DNA of 33,535 nucleotides from Acidimicrobiaceae bacterium. GTDB taxonomy: Bacteria > Actinomycetota > Acidimicrobiia > Acidimicrobiales > RAAP-2. A program made the position numbers and the translations under genes. The DNA lies in NCBI GenBank assembly GCA_947455165.1, contig CANGMP010000014.1, forward strand, positions 1 through 33,535. The letters are read 5' to 3'. This document shows positions 1 to 7,621 of this stretch, piece by piece; the stretch's first letter is position 1, and each line of letters begins with the position of its first letter. The notes under the pieces were generated by a model that saw only the letters and a program-made list of their open reading frames with translations, did not search any database and was not told the DNA's origin.

Positions 1-15
1 CGAAACCTCTGACAT
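1..15 (-). CDS. Possible N-terminus of parA (partial, runs off the left edge)
   Basis: On the minus strand an ATG at 15-13 starts the peptide MSEVS before the window ends. A GAGGAA and a GAGGAAC stretch lie just upstream (about 18-30), in good position for a ribosome binding site. In actinobacterial origin regions parA-parB usually follow rsmG on the same strand, and the parS array beside this start fits that. Only five codons are visible, so the parA name rests on context alone. Confidence 0.3.
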
Positions 16-125
16 GTTCCTCATTCCTCGTCGCGTGATCGCAACCCGAGCCGACACTTCGCAGGGTTCATTCTGGTCGGTTTCCCGCCTGCCGTCAAGT
101 CTTTCTTTTCTGAGCTTCAGTCGTA

Positions 126-505
126 TGTTTCACGTGGAACATATTTCGCGATGTTTATCGTTTCCGGTCCATGTTTCACGTGGAACATGCCCAATGCAGG
201 CGGCTCGGGGGAGTGCCTGTGTTTCACGTGGAACATAACTAACGTCCCTGGCGACTGTGCAGTTGGTGGCATTGGTACTCCCATCGACATGTTTCACGTG
301 AAACACGGAGAGCCCAGACAGCTTCACTCCGAGCTGCGGAGCGAACCTCGGGACGCGCACACTCCAAACTGTTCCACGTGGAACATAGGGGAGTCCATCC
401 GCAAGGTCAGCGGCATTACCCCTATGGGGCAGACGGATGTTTCACGTGAAACATTCTCGGGTATTGCGGAGTGGCACATCGGTGCCGGATGTTCCACGTG
501 GAACA
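126..505. other. parS: parS array: seven ParB-binding centromere sites
   Basis: Seven 16-bp palindromic sites start at 126, 172, 220, 290, 370, 438 and 490. Three read TGTTTCACGTGGAACA (126, 172, 220). Two read TGTTTCACGTGAAACA, the classical parS consensus (290, 438). Two read TGTTCCACGTGGAACA (370, 490). All share the CACGTG core, and start-to-start spacing is 46-80 bp. The last site ends one base before the rsmG stop codon, and no convincing gene lies between the sites. ParB should load here and spread, and ParA or SMC would act on the complex to segregate the origin. The array lies about 5 kb from the proposed oriC. Confidence 0.95.
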
Positions 506-506
506 T

Positions 507-1127
507 CTACTGCCAGAGGAGCTTCTTCGTCGGGATGCCGTTGGCGCGTGGATAGATACTTGCGGTCTCGCCAGTCTTCTCCAGCACCACAAACCGGTGT
601 TGCTTCTCCACGAAGCCAACCAGGCGGAGCTTGAGCTTGGCCAGGCCTGATTCATCCCAGCGGGTCGTCGATGCCGGATCTGGTGGTTCTGAGACAATTA
701 TGAGGCCGCCCACCTGGACGAAGCGAACTGCGCATTCGGCGGCGGCGGCTGGCGGACCAAAAGAACGCATGGTGAGAAGTTCAAACCGACCTTCGAGAGA
801 TCTGGCCAGCTCCTCAGCACGCCCGCAAACTACAGAGGCCCCCTTGGGGGCTCCCGGATAGGTCAGGTACTCCTCTAAGGAGCGGCAGCGCTTCTCCATG
901 GAGTCCAGAAGCGTCGTGGGGCATCCCCACAGTTCGGCCAGAACCAGGCCGGGGATTCCCCCTCCCGAACCCAGGTCAATGAGCGAGGCTGGGGGAGTGT
1001 TGCGAAATGTCTGCCAGGCGTCGCGAAAGCCCAGGCTGTGTTCAATTTGGGGGGCCACCAAACCGGGCCCTAAAAAGCCTCGCGCCCTCGATTGCTCGAG
1101 GGCGCGAGGTAGCCATTCAGTTGTCAC
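507..1127 (-). CDS. rsmG: 16S rRNA (guanine-527-N7) methyltransferase RsmG
   Basis: RsmG (GidB) uses S-adenosylmethionine to methylate G527 (E. coli numbering) of 16S rRNA. The 206-residue product has the SAM-binding motif LIDLGSGGGIPG at residues 49-60, an acidic residue after the next strand (D75 in LLDSMEKR) and RSFGPPAA near 121-128, all as in the family. The GTG start at 1127 lies 7 bp after the jag stop and has no obvious Shine-Dalgarno. A strong hairpin with a T-tract falls inside codons 6-19 (see terminator), so a start further in, such as GTG at 1058, cannot be excluded. However, the RGFLGPG stretch looks like genuine family N-terminus. It is the last gene of the leftward operon; parS sites follow directly. 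Confidence 0.93.
   Translation of the reverse strand: MTTEWLPRALEQSRARGFLGPGLVAPQIEHSLGFRDAWQTFRNTPPASLIDLGSGGGIPGLVLAELWGCPTTLLDSMEKRCRSLEEYLTYPGAPKGASVVCGRAEELARSLEGRFELLTMRSFGPPAAAAECAVRFVQVGGLIIVSEPPDPASTTRWDESGLAKLKLRLVGFVEKQHRFVVLEKTGETASIYPRANGIPTKKLLWQ
1071..1109 (-). terminator. Rho-independent-type hairpin overlapping the start of rsmG
   Basis: A perfect 14-bp stem (1078-1091 with 1096-1109) closes a 4-base loop. On the minus strand it is followed by CTTTTTA. This is a textbook intrinsic terminator for the rpmH-to-jag transcript, yet it lies inside the first codons of rsmG. It could end most transcripts after jag or attenuate rsmG. The structure is plain in the sequence; termination activity is inferred. 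Confidence 0.7.
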
Positions 1128-1134
1128 GGAACAA

Positions 1135-1974
1135 TTATGCCGGAGCGATCACCACAAAACGGCGAGGCTCTTCGCCTTCGGACCGCGTGACGATTCCTTC
1201 AACGCCGGTAAGGCCGTCGTGGATGGCCTTACGGTCGGCGGGAGACATCGGCTCCAGAGCGCGCTCTTCGCCAGTCTCGATGACTTCTTGAGCAACCTGC
1301 TGACCGAAGCGACCGAGGGCGGCAATACGGCGCTCACGGTACTGGGCAACGTCGACGAGGATGCGGTCGGTGCGACCCGGGCTCTTAGCCTGAACAACGG
1401 TGCGGGTGACCTCCTGGAGGGCCTGCAGGGTCGTGCCACGCGGTCCGACCAAGATGCCCAGCTCGCTGGCCGGCTCGGCGTTGATCGCCAGCTCAATCGT
1501 CTCAGCGTCAATCTCACGGATTGAGACTTCGGCGGTCAACTCCATTGCCTGGAGCAGTCCCGTGAGGAACGTCTTTGCAATGTCAGCCTGTTCAGCCAGG
1601 GTGATTCCTTCTGCCATGGTGTCCTCCTTCGAGGGCTTGTTTGAGGTACGGGGCTGTGCCTCCTTAGGGGCACGCTGTTCATTCTTTGGTGCGCGAGGCT
1701 TCTCGCTTCGCTCACCACTCTTCGGTCCACGCTCTGATCGCTCAGAACGCTGACGGCCTTCGCCGCCACCCTTACGGCCCGAACGCTTTGGTCGGGGAGT
1801 ATTAGGACGGACGCGTGCGCGGACGCGGGCTTCGCCCTTCACTCGACCAAAGAGGCCGGACTTGGGCTCTTCGAGGATTTCTACATCTGCGTCACTTGAG
1901 CCCACACCGAGGTGCTGCAATGCACGCTTGGTGGCCTCTTCGACGGTCTTTCCAGTGGTTTCTACCCAATCCAT
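1135..1974 (-). CDS. jag: Jag/KhpB (EloR) RNA-binding protein, Jag_N-KH-R3H
   Basis: Jag/KhpB proteins bind RNA and in Gram-positive bacteria are tied to YidC function and control of cell elongation. The 279-residue product has a Jag_N domain (about 1-50, with SGLFG), a long basic Ser/Arg/Lys/Pro-rich linker (about 55-119), a KH domain (about 125-205, with GPRG at 177-180) and an R3H domain (about 210-277, with the RxxxH signature at R248/H252). It starts 3 bases after the yidC stop, so it is co-transcribed and probably translationally coupled. An internal ATG at codon 120 carries a far better Shine-Dalgarno than the first start (separate entry), so a short KH-R3H form may also be made. Confidence 0.93.
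   Translation of the reverse strand: MDWVETTGKTVEEATKRALQHLGVGSSDADVEILEEPKSGLFGRVKGEARVRARVRPNTPRPKRSGRKGGGEGRQRSERSERGPKSGERSEKPRAPKNEQRAPKEAQPRTSNKPSKEDTMAEGITLAEQADIAKTFLTGLLQAMELTAEVSIREIDAETIELAINAEPASELGILVGPRGTTLQALQEVTRTVVQAKSPGRTDRILVDVAQYRERRIAALGRFGQQVAQEVIETGEERALEPMSPADRKAIHDGLTGVEGIVTRSEGEEPRRFVVIAPA
1615..1628 (-). promoter_or_regulatory. Strong internal ribosome binding site and ATG within jag
   Basis: On the minus strand AAGGAGG is followed by ACACC and an in-frame ATG (1617-1615, codon 120 of jag), a nearly perfect Shine-Dalgarno with 5-base spacing. Translation from here would give a 160-residue KH-R3H protein lacking Jag_N and the basic linker. The main start at 1974 has only a weak GAAAGG 11 bases upstream. 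Confidence 0.5.
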
Positions 1975-1977
1975 GGG

Positions 1978-2904
1978 TTATCGTGCCTTTCGTTGCCGCT
2001 TCGACTTGGAGCGGTTTGCTTGAGACTTGAGGGTTGTGGCCTCAGCTTCCTTTGATTCACTCTGGTCCTTCGATGCTGCGCGAGCAGGAATCTGACGCTC
2101 CTTAGCCTTCGAAGGGTCTGACACGCCTACGCGGAACATGATGTCCTGAGTAGCGATACGGATCAGGGTTGACACAACCATGTAGAGCACCACGGCTGCG
2201 GGAATGATGAAATAGAAGTAGGCGAAGAGGATCGGGAAGAACTTCTGGATGCGGGCCTGAGCCGAGGGCATCTCCTGTCCCGTCTTCTTGTTGCGGTTGT
2301 TGATCTGGGCCATCTGGAAGTACTGCAGACCAACGGCCAATGCCACCATAACAAAGAACGGAATTGCAGCATAAAGCGAACCATGTGCATCAAGCGGCTT
2401 CAAGGACATATCCATGCCAAAAACGTTGATTTGTCCATGTGATGCAACCAAATCCGCGTGCATACGCGAGTCCACTGGGATGTACTTCGGGGCGGCTACT
2501 CCGCCCACGATCTCCGACAGACCCTTAATTACTTGATACAGAATGAAGAGGAAGGGCGCCTGGGCCAGCACTGGAAAGCAGCTGCTGAGCGGGTTGGTGC
2601 CGTGCACCTTGTAAAGCTCCATCATCTCCTGGTTGAGGATGGCGCGGTTCTCGGGGCCCTTGTACTTCTGCTGGAGCTTCTTGAGCTCCGGCTGGAGGGC
2701 CTGCATCGCCACCATCGACTTGGTGCTCTTGACGGTCAGGGGTGTCAAAACGCCCATGATCAGCACGGTTAGCAGGGTGATGGCTACGGCGTAGTTGGGA
2801 ATCAGGGCGTACGCCTGGGCCAAAATCCAGCCGAAAAAGGCGAAAATAGGGTGAAAAAACGTCGAAATGCTGTGGCCGAAGCCTGATGAAGCGGCGGTAA
2901 TCAC
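1978..2904 (-). CDS. yidC: YidC/Oxa1-family membrane protein insertase
   Basis: YidC inserts and folds proteins in the cytoplasmic membrane, alone or with SecYEG. The 308-residue product has the family core: a first transmembrane stretch (about 38-56), the amphipathic [18 protein letters not shown] region (67-84), [17 protein letters not shown] (104-120), later membrane segments (about 172-192 and 222-247) and a basic C-terminal tail of Lys, Arg and Ser. It starts with GTG whose last bases overlap the yidD stop (GTGA), so coupling is likely. The Arg usually present in the first core helix appears to be Met50 (see findings). Confidence 0.95.
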   Translation of the reverse strand: MITAASSGFGHSISTFFHPIFAFFGWILAQAYALIPNYAVAITLLTVLIMGVLTPLTVKSTKSMVAMQALQPELKKLQQKYKGPENRAILNQEMMELYKVHGTNPLSSCFPVLAQAPFLFILYQVIKGLSEIVGGVAAPKYIPVDSRMHADLVASHGQINVFGMDMSLKPLDAHGSLYAAIPFFVMVALAVGLQYFQMAQINNRNKKTGQEMPSAQARIQKFFPILFAYFYFIIPAAVVLYMVVSTLIRIATQDIMFRVGVSDPSKAKERQIPARAASKDQSESKEAEATTLKSQANRSKSKRQRKAR

Positions 2905-3131
2905 TTGACTACGCTCCTTTTACTTAGGGGTACCAGGTCCACGCCGTGCGGGCCCAGTGGGTTACAACGAAGAATTCGGCGGATCGCGAGGTAGGTTCCC
3001 CGTCCGGCGCCGTGGACTTCCAGGGCCTCAACGGCGTACTGCGAACAGGTGGGGTAGAACCGGCAGGGACTGGGTCGACCACCCATCAGGGATTGGTAGC
3101 CCCGAACTCCGGCGCGCAGCCAGCGGGCCAT
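2901..3131 (-). CDS. yidD: Membrane protein insertion efficiency factor YidD
   Basis: YidD is a small membrane-associated helper of YidC-dependent insertion. The product has the diagnostic [11 protein letters not shown] and [14 protein letters not shown] motifs. I place the start at ATG 3131 (MARWLRAG, 76 residues), which is the usual family length and begins 10 bases after the rnpA stop. The frame is open further upstream, to 3224, but that would overlap rnpA and add a non-family extension. No clear Shine-Dalgarno precedes 3131. It overlaps yidC by GTGA. Confidence 0.9.
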   Translation of the reverse strand: MARWLRAGVRGYQSLMGGRPSPCRFYPTCSQYAVEALEVHGAGRGTYLAIRRILRCNPLGPHGVDLVPLSKRSVVK

Positions 3132-3141
3132 CCGGCTGGAT

Positions 3142-3462
3142 TCAGCCTTTGGCGAGTCCACTGAGAGCTCGGTTGAGATGTGTTCGGAGATCGTCATACG
3201 AGAGTTGATCCGTTCCAATACCACACTTGATCAGGTATGTTCCATGCGCCAGTGGCTCACTACGTTCTTGGACAATCGCACGAAGGCGGCGTCGAATCTT
3301 GTTTCGAACTACCGCATTTCCAACGTGACGACCAATGGCGTAGGCCACTGCAGCCGGATGGTCGCTAGCTACGAAGGACAGCCTTAGAGGTCCGCTTTTA
3401 CCCCGATAATCAGGGTTTTTGAGGGCCGAAAACTGCCGACGGAGACTAACCCGCTCCGGCAC
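3142..3462 (-). CDS. rnpA: Ribonuclease P protein component
   Basis: RnpA is the protein subunit of RNase P, which with its RNA trims the 5' leader of precursor tRNAs. The 106-residue product carries the basic RNR signature [14 protein letters not shown] at residues 48-61. It starts with GTG at 3462, 7 bases after the rpmH stop, the conserved rpmH-rnpA order. The length is near the family norm of about 110-120. Confidence 0.95.
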   Translation of the reverse strand: MPERVSLRRQFSALKNPDYRGKSGPLRLSFVASDHPAAVAYAIGRHVGNAVVRNKIRRRLRAIVQERSEPLAHGTYLIKCGIGTDQLSYDDLRTHLNRALSGLAKG

Positions 3463-3469
3463 GCCAGGA

Positions 3470-3604
3470 CTAAACCGTGATCGAGTGGCGGCCCTTGTCG
3501 CGGCGGGCCTTCAAAATGGCACGACCGGCGCGGGTGCTCATACGGGCACGGAAACCGTGCGTACGCTGGCGCTTGCGCTTATTTGGTTGGTAAGTACGCT
3601 TCAC
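3470..3604 (-). CDS. rpmH: 50S ribosomal protein L34
   Basis: L34 is a small basic protein of the large ribosomal subunit. The 44-residue product begins [20 protein letters not shown] after the initiator and contains [13 protein letters not shown], both diagnostic. I chose GTG at 3604 because L34 proteins begin at this KRT(Y/F)QPN sequence and GAGGA lies 4 bases upstream. A longer open frame to 3679 is not supported. It is the first gene of the leftward operon and diverges from dnaA. Confidence 0.96.
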   Translation of the reverse strand: MKRTYQPNKRKRQRTHGFRARMSTRAGRAILKARRDKGRHSITV

Positions 3605-3678
3605 AAAATCCTCGATTCGATCCTGGGCTGACGATGCCACCATGACCCCGGGGGTCGGGCGTCGAAGCCACGGCCACA

Positions 3679-3684
3679 AGTCTA
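3679..3684 (-). promoter_or_regulatory. Possible -10 element for the rpmH operon
   Basis: TAGACT on the minus strand matches the TAnnnT form of an actinobacterial housekeeping -10 box, about 75 bases before the rpmH start. No good -35 hexamer is seen at the expected distance, so this is tentative. Confidence 0.3.
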
Positions 3685-3728
3685 GCCCAGCATCGGCCCC
3701 TCCTTGGGCGAGTGGTCACAAAGTGGTG

Positions 3729-3789
3729 TAGCGTGACTGCTCCCTGAGCGAATAATCGCTCGGCAACGGGCTTGCTGGCCTGTTGATAA
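3729..3789 (+). promoter_or_regulatory. dnaA control region: possible -10 box, inverted repeat and one DnaA box
   Basis: TAGCGT at 3729-3734 is a plausible -10 for dnaA. GAGCGA (3746-3751) and TCGCTC (3756-3761) form an inverted repeat with an ATAA loop. TGTTGATAA at 3781-3789 differs by one base from the DnaA-box consensus TGTGGATAA and lies 29 bases before the dnaA start, a position suited to autoregulation. Function is inferred from sequence only. Confidence 0.4.
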
Positions 3790-3817
3790 GTTTTTCAGCA
3801 CTTTGGTGGAGGAAGTG

Positions 3818-5179
3818 GTGTCAGAAGGTCTCGCGGTCTACCAACAATGGAGAAATGCCGTACAAAGTAAGTCCTCTGCTCCTGCCTGGAACGCAACCCT
3901 GAGCTCAACCACCTTTGTGGATTATTCAGATTTCGTCCTGTTAATTGGTGTTCCGAGCCAAGTCCAGGCCAATCAGATAAATAGTCGCCACCTTCCCCTG
4001 CTCGAGCAAGAACTTCGTCACATTGTGGGGGAGCAGGGCAGTATCAAGGTCAAGATCGACGACGGCTTTGACACAGTGGTCTCGACCGAGGTCGCGCCTG
4101 CGGTGGAGCGAGAAGTATCGGTGGCCCCGGTCGCTCCGGCGCCCAAGGGCCAGAGTCTCGACCCGCGAATGACTTTTTCGAGTTTCGTTACCGGAACTTC
4201 CAACCGCATGGCCAAGGCCGCGGCCGAATCGGCGGCGGAACGCCCGGGCCGGGACTACAACCCCTTGTTTATCTACGGAAAGTCTGGTCTCGGCAAGACC
4301 CACCTCCTGCACGCCATTGGCAACTACGTCCAGCACCACTGGCCCGAAAAGCAAGTTCTCTACGTCACCACCGAGACATTTCTGAACGATTTCATTCGAT
4401 CCGTCAGAGAACAGAGCCAGCTTTCGCTCCATGAGCGTTACCGGTCTGTCGACGTCCTTCTTATTGACGACATTCAATTCATGATTCCTCGAGGCGAGGG
4501 ATTCCACGAAAACGTCTTTCACACCTTTAACACCCTCCACGGCGCCGGAAAGCAGATCGTCTTAACTTCCGACCAGTCGCCACGTGACATGGACCGGCTC
4601 CAGGACCGGCTTCGCTCCCGTTTGCTCCAAGGGCTCATTGTCGAGGTGGGCCAGCCCGACCTCGAGACCCGAATCGCGATTTTGCAGACCAAGGCCGAGC
4701 GGGAAGGGGTTGAGATCCCAAACGACGTCATTGAGTACATCGCGAATCGCGTCCGGGACTCAATTCGTGAGCTCGAGGGCTCAATCACCATGCTGCGGGC
4801 CCATTCCCAGCTTCTCGAAGAGAAGATTGACCTGGAGTTCGCTAAGCGCCACCTGGGTGGCCTCGGTCGAGACCAGATGGTCCTCAAGCCCAGCCACATC
4901 ATCGACGCTGTCGCGGAACGGTTTGGCTTTAGCGCCACCGAGATTCGAGGACCCCGGCGGGTCCGGCCCTTGACCCACGCCCGCCACGTCGCGATGTACC
5001 TAGTGCGCGAGCTCTTGCCTCAATCGTCGTATCCCGTAATCGCCAAGGAATTCGGGGACCGCAATCACACGTCAGTTATCAGTGCGGTTGACAAGATAAG
5101 GGGCGAGATGAAGACCGATCGAGAGCTGGCACAGCACATCGTCGATCTCACTAACGACATCACTAACGGAATGTATTAA
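3818..5179 (+). CDS. dnaA: Chromosomal replication initiator DnaA
   Basis: DnaA binds origin boxes, forms an ATP-bound filament and melts oriC. I start it at GTG 3818 because GGAGG lies 5 bases upstream; the frame is open back to TTG 3803, but that would place this site inside the gene. The 453-residue product has an N-terminal domain (about 1-85), a short linker rich in Ala, Val and Pro, an AAA+ core with Walker A GKSGLGKT (154-161) and Walker B VLLIDDI (213-219), and a C-terminal DNA-binding domain with DRNHTSVISAVDKI (about 414-427). The linker is much shorter than in many actinobacteria. It is divergent from rpmH and followed by the proposed oriC. Confidence 0.97.
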   Translation: MSEGLAVYQQWRNAVQSKSSAPAWNATLSSTTFVDYSDFVLLIGVPSQVQANQINSRHLPLLEQELRHIVGEQGSIKVKIDDGFDTVVSTEVAPAVEREVSVAPVAPAPKGQSLDPRMTFSSFVTGTSNRMAKAAAESAAERPGRDYNPLFIYGKSGLGKTHLLHAIGNYVQHHWPEKQVLYVTTETFLNDFIRSVREQSQLSLHERYRSVDVLLIDDIQFMIPRGEGFHENVFHTFNTLHGAGKQIVLTSDQSPRDMDRLQDRLRSRLLQGLIVEVGQPDLETRIAILQTKAEREGVEIPNDVIEYIANRVRDSIRELEGSITMLRAHSQLLEEKIDLEFAKRHLGGLGRDQMVLKPSHIIDAVAERFGFSATEIRGPRRVRPLTHARHVAMYLVRELLPQSSYPVIAKEFGDRNHTSVISAVDKIRGEMKTDRELAQHIVDLTNDITNGMY

Positions 5180-5431
5180 GGAAAGAGGGACAAACGCTGC
5201 GGAGAACCTGTGGATGGCCTCTGGGAAACCAGATCGAAATCCACATCAAGTGAGACTTAGAAGTTGAGTCTTGAAAGAGTTGGGCACACCCCTGTCACTT
5301 TTGACGGTGATACTTGAACCCGCTCTATCAGGAGTATTGCGAAACAACCCGCAATCCACAGGGCTACTACTACTAAGTACTTCTTATTGAACAAAATCCC
5401 CATAGCCTCAGTCCCAACGAAGGGAACCACA
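5180..5431 (+). other. oriC: Probable origin of replication (oriC)
   Basis: This 252-bp gap between dnaA and dnaN has no gene and becomes AT-rich towards dnaN. Three sites carry the TCCACA core of a DnaA box: 5209-5217 (minus, CCATCCACA), 5237-5245 (AAATCCACA) and 5352-5360 (CAATCCACA), each two mismatches from TTATCCACA. Directly after the last come GGG (5361-5363) and four CTA triplets (5364-5375), then an AT-rich stretch. In Bacillus subtilis a DnaA box, a GC patch and triplets in this same order form the unwinding element. Location and motif support oriC; the boxes are weak and few. Confidence 0.75.
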
Positions 5432-6529
5432 ATGAAGTTCAAATCAGAGAAGGATGTCTTTGTTGAAGCGCTCGCTACCGCGAGCCGCGTGGTGGGTCGT
5501 ACCTCTGGCGCCACCCAGGGCATCTTGCTGGCGCTCACGGGCAACCAGCTCACGGTGACCGGAACCGACCTTGACACCACCGCCCGAGTCAGCCTCGACG
5601 TCATTGGTCACGAAGACGGAGCTGTGGTCGTTCCCGCACGTTTGCTCGTTGATGCCGTCCGCCTCCTCGACGCTGGTGCGGTGACCGTGGAGTCCAAGGA
5701 TGAAAAGGTTGAGATCAAGTTGGGTAAGGCCAACTACTCACTTCGTACCTACGGCCTCGTTGACTTCCCGAAGCTCCCTCCCGTTCCCGCACCATCAGCA
5801 ACACTGGCAGCACTCGACTTCGTTGAGGGTCTCAGCCAGGTAGTTCGAGCTTCTTCGAACGACGACGCCCGCCCACTCCTGACTGGTGTGCTCTTTACGA
5901 GCGAGGGTGGCACGGTTCGCATGGTGGCGACCGACTCATATCGACTGGCCGTTCGTGACCTCATGAGCACTCAGAAGCTGCCCACCGATCAAGACCTCCT
6001 CATCCCCTCGCGCGCGCTCAGCGAACTCCAACGAGCCGCGTCGAACCTGCCAGTTGACAGCACCATTGGCGTGTCGGTCTCTGAGTCGGAGGTGACCTTC
6101 GTCGCTGGTAACACCAGTATCTCCACGCGACTGATCGATGGCAACTACCCCGACTACCGCCCACTGATTCCGCCGAGCTACCCCAACCAGTTGCGCGTCG
6201 GCAAGGACACACTGATGAGCTCACTCAAGCGCATGAAGGTTCTCGCGAAGGACCCAACGTCATCTGTTCGGCTCACTATGAACGAACGCTCGATTGACAT
6301 CACCACGCAAAGTGCCGATCAGGGCGTTGTTGTTGACAGTGTCGATGCCGACTACAACGGTGAAGAGATCACCATCGCCTTTAACCCCACGTACCTCATG
6401 GAGGGTGTCGAGGCCGTTCCGGGTGACGAAGTTGTTCTCGAGATGACCGACGCCAGTCGGGCTGCCATGCTCCACGGAGTAGAAGACAGCAACTTCCGCT
6501 ACCTACTCATGCCCGTTCGCGTCCAGTAA
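5432..6529 (+). CDS. dnaN: DNA polymerase III subunit beta (sliding clamp)
   Basis: The beta clamp is a ring dimer that tethers DNA polymerase to DNA. The 365-residue product starts MKFKSEKDVFVEAL and ends YLLMPVRVQ, the typical C-terminus that contributes to the partner-binding pocket. I chose ATG 5432 because AAGGGA lies a few bases upstream and the sequence then matches the family start; upstream in-frame codons would run into the AT-rich oriC segment. The length is normal for three clamp subdomains. It is followed 12 bases later by recF. Confidence 0.97.
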   Translation: MKFKSEKDVFVEALATASRVVGRTSGATQGILLALTGNQLTVTGTDLDTTARVSLDVIGHEDGAVVVPARLLVDAVRLLDAGAVTVESKDEKVEIKLGKANYSLRTYGLVDFPKLPPVPAPSATLAALDFVEGLSQVVRASSNDDARPLLTGVLFTSEGGTVRMVATDSYRLAVRDLMSTQKLPTDQDLLIPSRALSELQRAASNLPVDSTIGVSVSESEVTFVAGNTSISTRLIDGNYPDYRPLIPPSYPNQLRVGKDTLMSSLKRMKVLAKDPTSSVRLTMNERSIDITTQSADQGVVVDSVDADYNGEEITIAFNPTYLMEGVEAVPGDEVVLEMTDASRAAMLHGVEDSNFRYLLMPVRVQ

Positions 6530-6541
6530 TACACCGCCTCG

Positions 6542-7621
6542 GTGGGCCTGGTCGAACTTCAACTCCAAAACTTTCGAGTCTTCGAAAGTCGACACGTAAC
6601 CCCGCCGGCCGATGCCGTCACGGTCTTTTTGTCACCGAACGGCACGGGTAAAACCTCAATCCTCGAAGCAGTCTTTGCTCTCGCGACCGGCGGGTCGTTT
6701 CGCACCACTTCGGCCGGAGATCTACTGCGCACCGGCAGCGACAGCGCGTCGGTTTACGGGCTCGCCTTTAACGGCCCGCGCCGGCTCGAAATGAAGCTAG
6801 CTCTCAAGCGAGGTGCCCGCAACGTCACAAAGAAACTCACCATTAACGAGCAACGACCCAAAACCTACGCCGATATTTACGACGCTTTTCCCGTGACTAT
6901 CTTCACGCCCGAGGGTGTCGACATGGTCCGCCGCGAGCCGAGTGGCCGGCGGGATTTCCTCACTCGACTCATAGTGAATCTCGAACCACGAACCAGTGAC
7001 GTCGTTGAACGATTTGAGCGAGTCTTAAAACAGCGCAACGCCCTGCTGAAGTCGTTCGCTGGCGAACTCCCCACGTCGTCACAGCGAGACGAACTCGCCA
7101 TTTGGACGAGCGAGTTCACCGAAGCGAGTGAACTCGTCGTGGCCGCTCGCGAGCGGGTACTAGGACCCCTGACTGAATTAACCAACTCCTACTACGGAGA
7201 AATCGCCGGCGGGAAGGGTACGGTCACACTTCGCTACGAACAATCGTGGGACGGCGAGTTGGCGCGAGCGCTCGACGAGTGCGCTCGCGACGATCGATAC
7301 CGGGGTCACACGACGGTGGGTCCACATCGGGACGACATTCTGATTTCTCTCGACGGGCGAGACGCTCGTCGCCAAGCGAGCCAGGGGGAGCAGCGCAGCG
7401 TGGCGCTCGCGATGCTGTTGGCCGGCGATGCGCTGGTACGCAGCGAACGGTCGATTTCCCCGCTGCTCATGCTCGACGATGTCTTCAGCGAGCTCGACCC
7501 GGTTCGTTGCTCGCGCCTACTTCACCTTCTCCCACCAGGACAAACACTGGTTACCACCGCATCACCACTGCCCGAAGAGCTGCTCCCGGCAGTCATAATT
7601 GACTTGTCGAAGGGGGAGTAG
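6542..7621 (+). CDS. recF: DNA replication and repair protein RecF
   Basis: RecF is an SMC-like ATPase that works with RecO and RecR to load RecA at single-strand gaps. The 359-residue product begins LVELQLQNFRVFES and has a Walker A region SPNGTGKTS (31-39), an ABC-type signature QASQGEQRSVALAM (about 277-290) and Walker B LLMLDDVFSELD (308-319). The first Gly of Walker A is Ser31, which is unusual (see findings). GTG 6542 is the chosen start, 12 bases after dnaN. The stop TAG shares its last base with the next gene's GTG. Confidence 0.95.
   Translation: MGLVELQLQNFRVFESRHVTPPADAVTVFLSPNGTGKTSILEAVFALATGGSFRTTSAGDLLRTGSDSASVYGLAFNGPRRLEMKLALKRGARNVTKKLTINEQRPKTYADIYDAFPVTIFTPEGVDMVRREPSGRRDFLTRLIVNLEPRTSDVVERFERVLKQRNALLKSFAGELPTSSQRDELAIWTSEFTEASELVVAARERVLGPLTELTNSYYGEIAGGKGTVTLRYEQSWDGELARALDECARDDRYRGHTTVGPHRDDILISLDGRDARRQASQGEQRSVALAMLLAGDALVRSERSISPLLMLDDVFSELDPVRCSRLLHLLPPGQTLVTTASPLPEELLPAVIIDLSKGE

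Noticed and set aside
126-505. Regular short repeats that might be a CRISPR array
   Set aside because: The repeats are 16-bp palindromes of parS sequence with uneven 30-64 bp gaps, not direct repeats with uniform spacers, and no cas gene is present.
14-697. Several short open frames across the parS region, many beginning MFHVEH or containing VSRET
   Set aside because: These peptides are simply translations of the parS palindromes in different frames; they have no ribosome binding sites and no family likeness.
3605-3817. oriC in the rpmH-dnaA gap
   Set aside because: Only one DnaA-box-like site (3781-3789) is present there; the dnaA-dnaN gap has more boxes and the triplet element.
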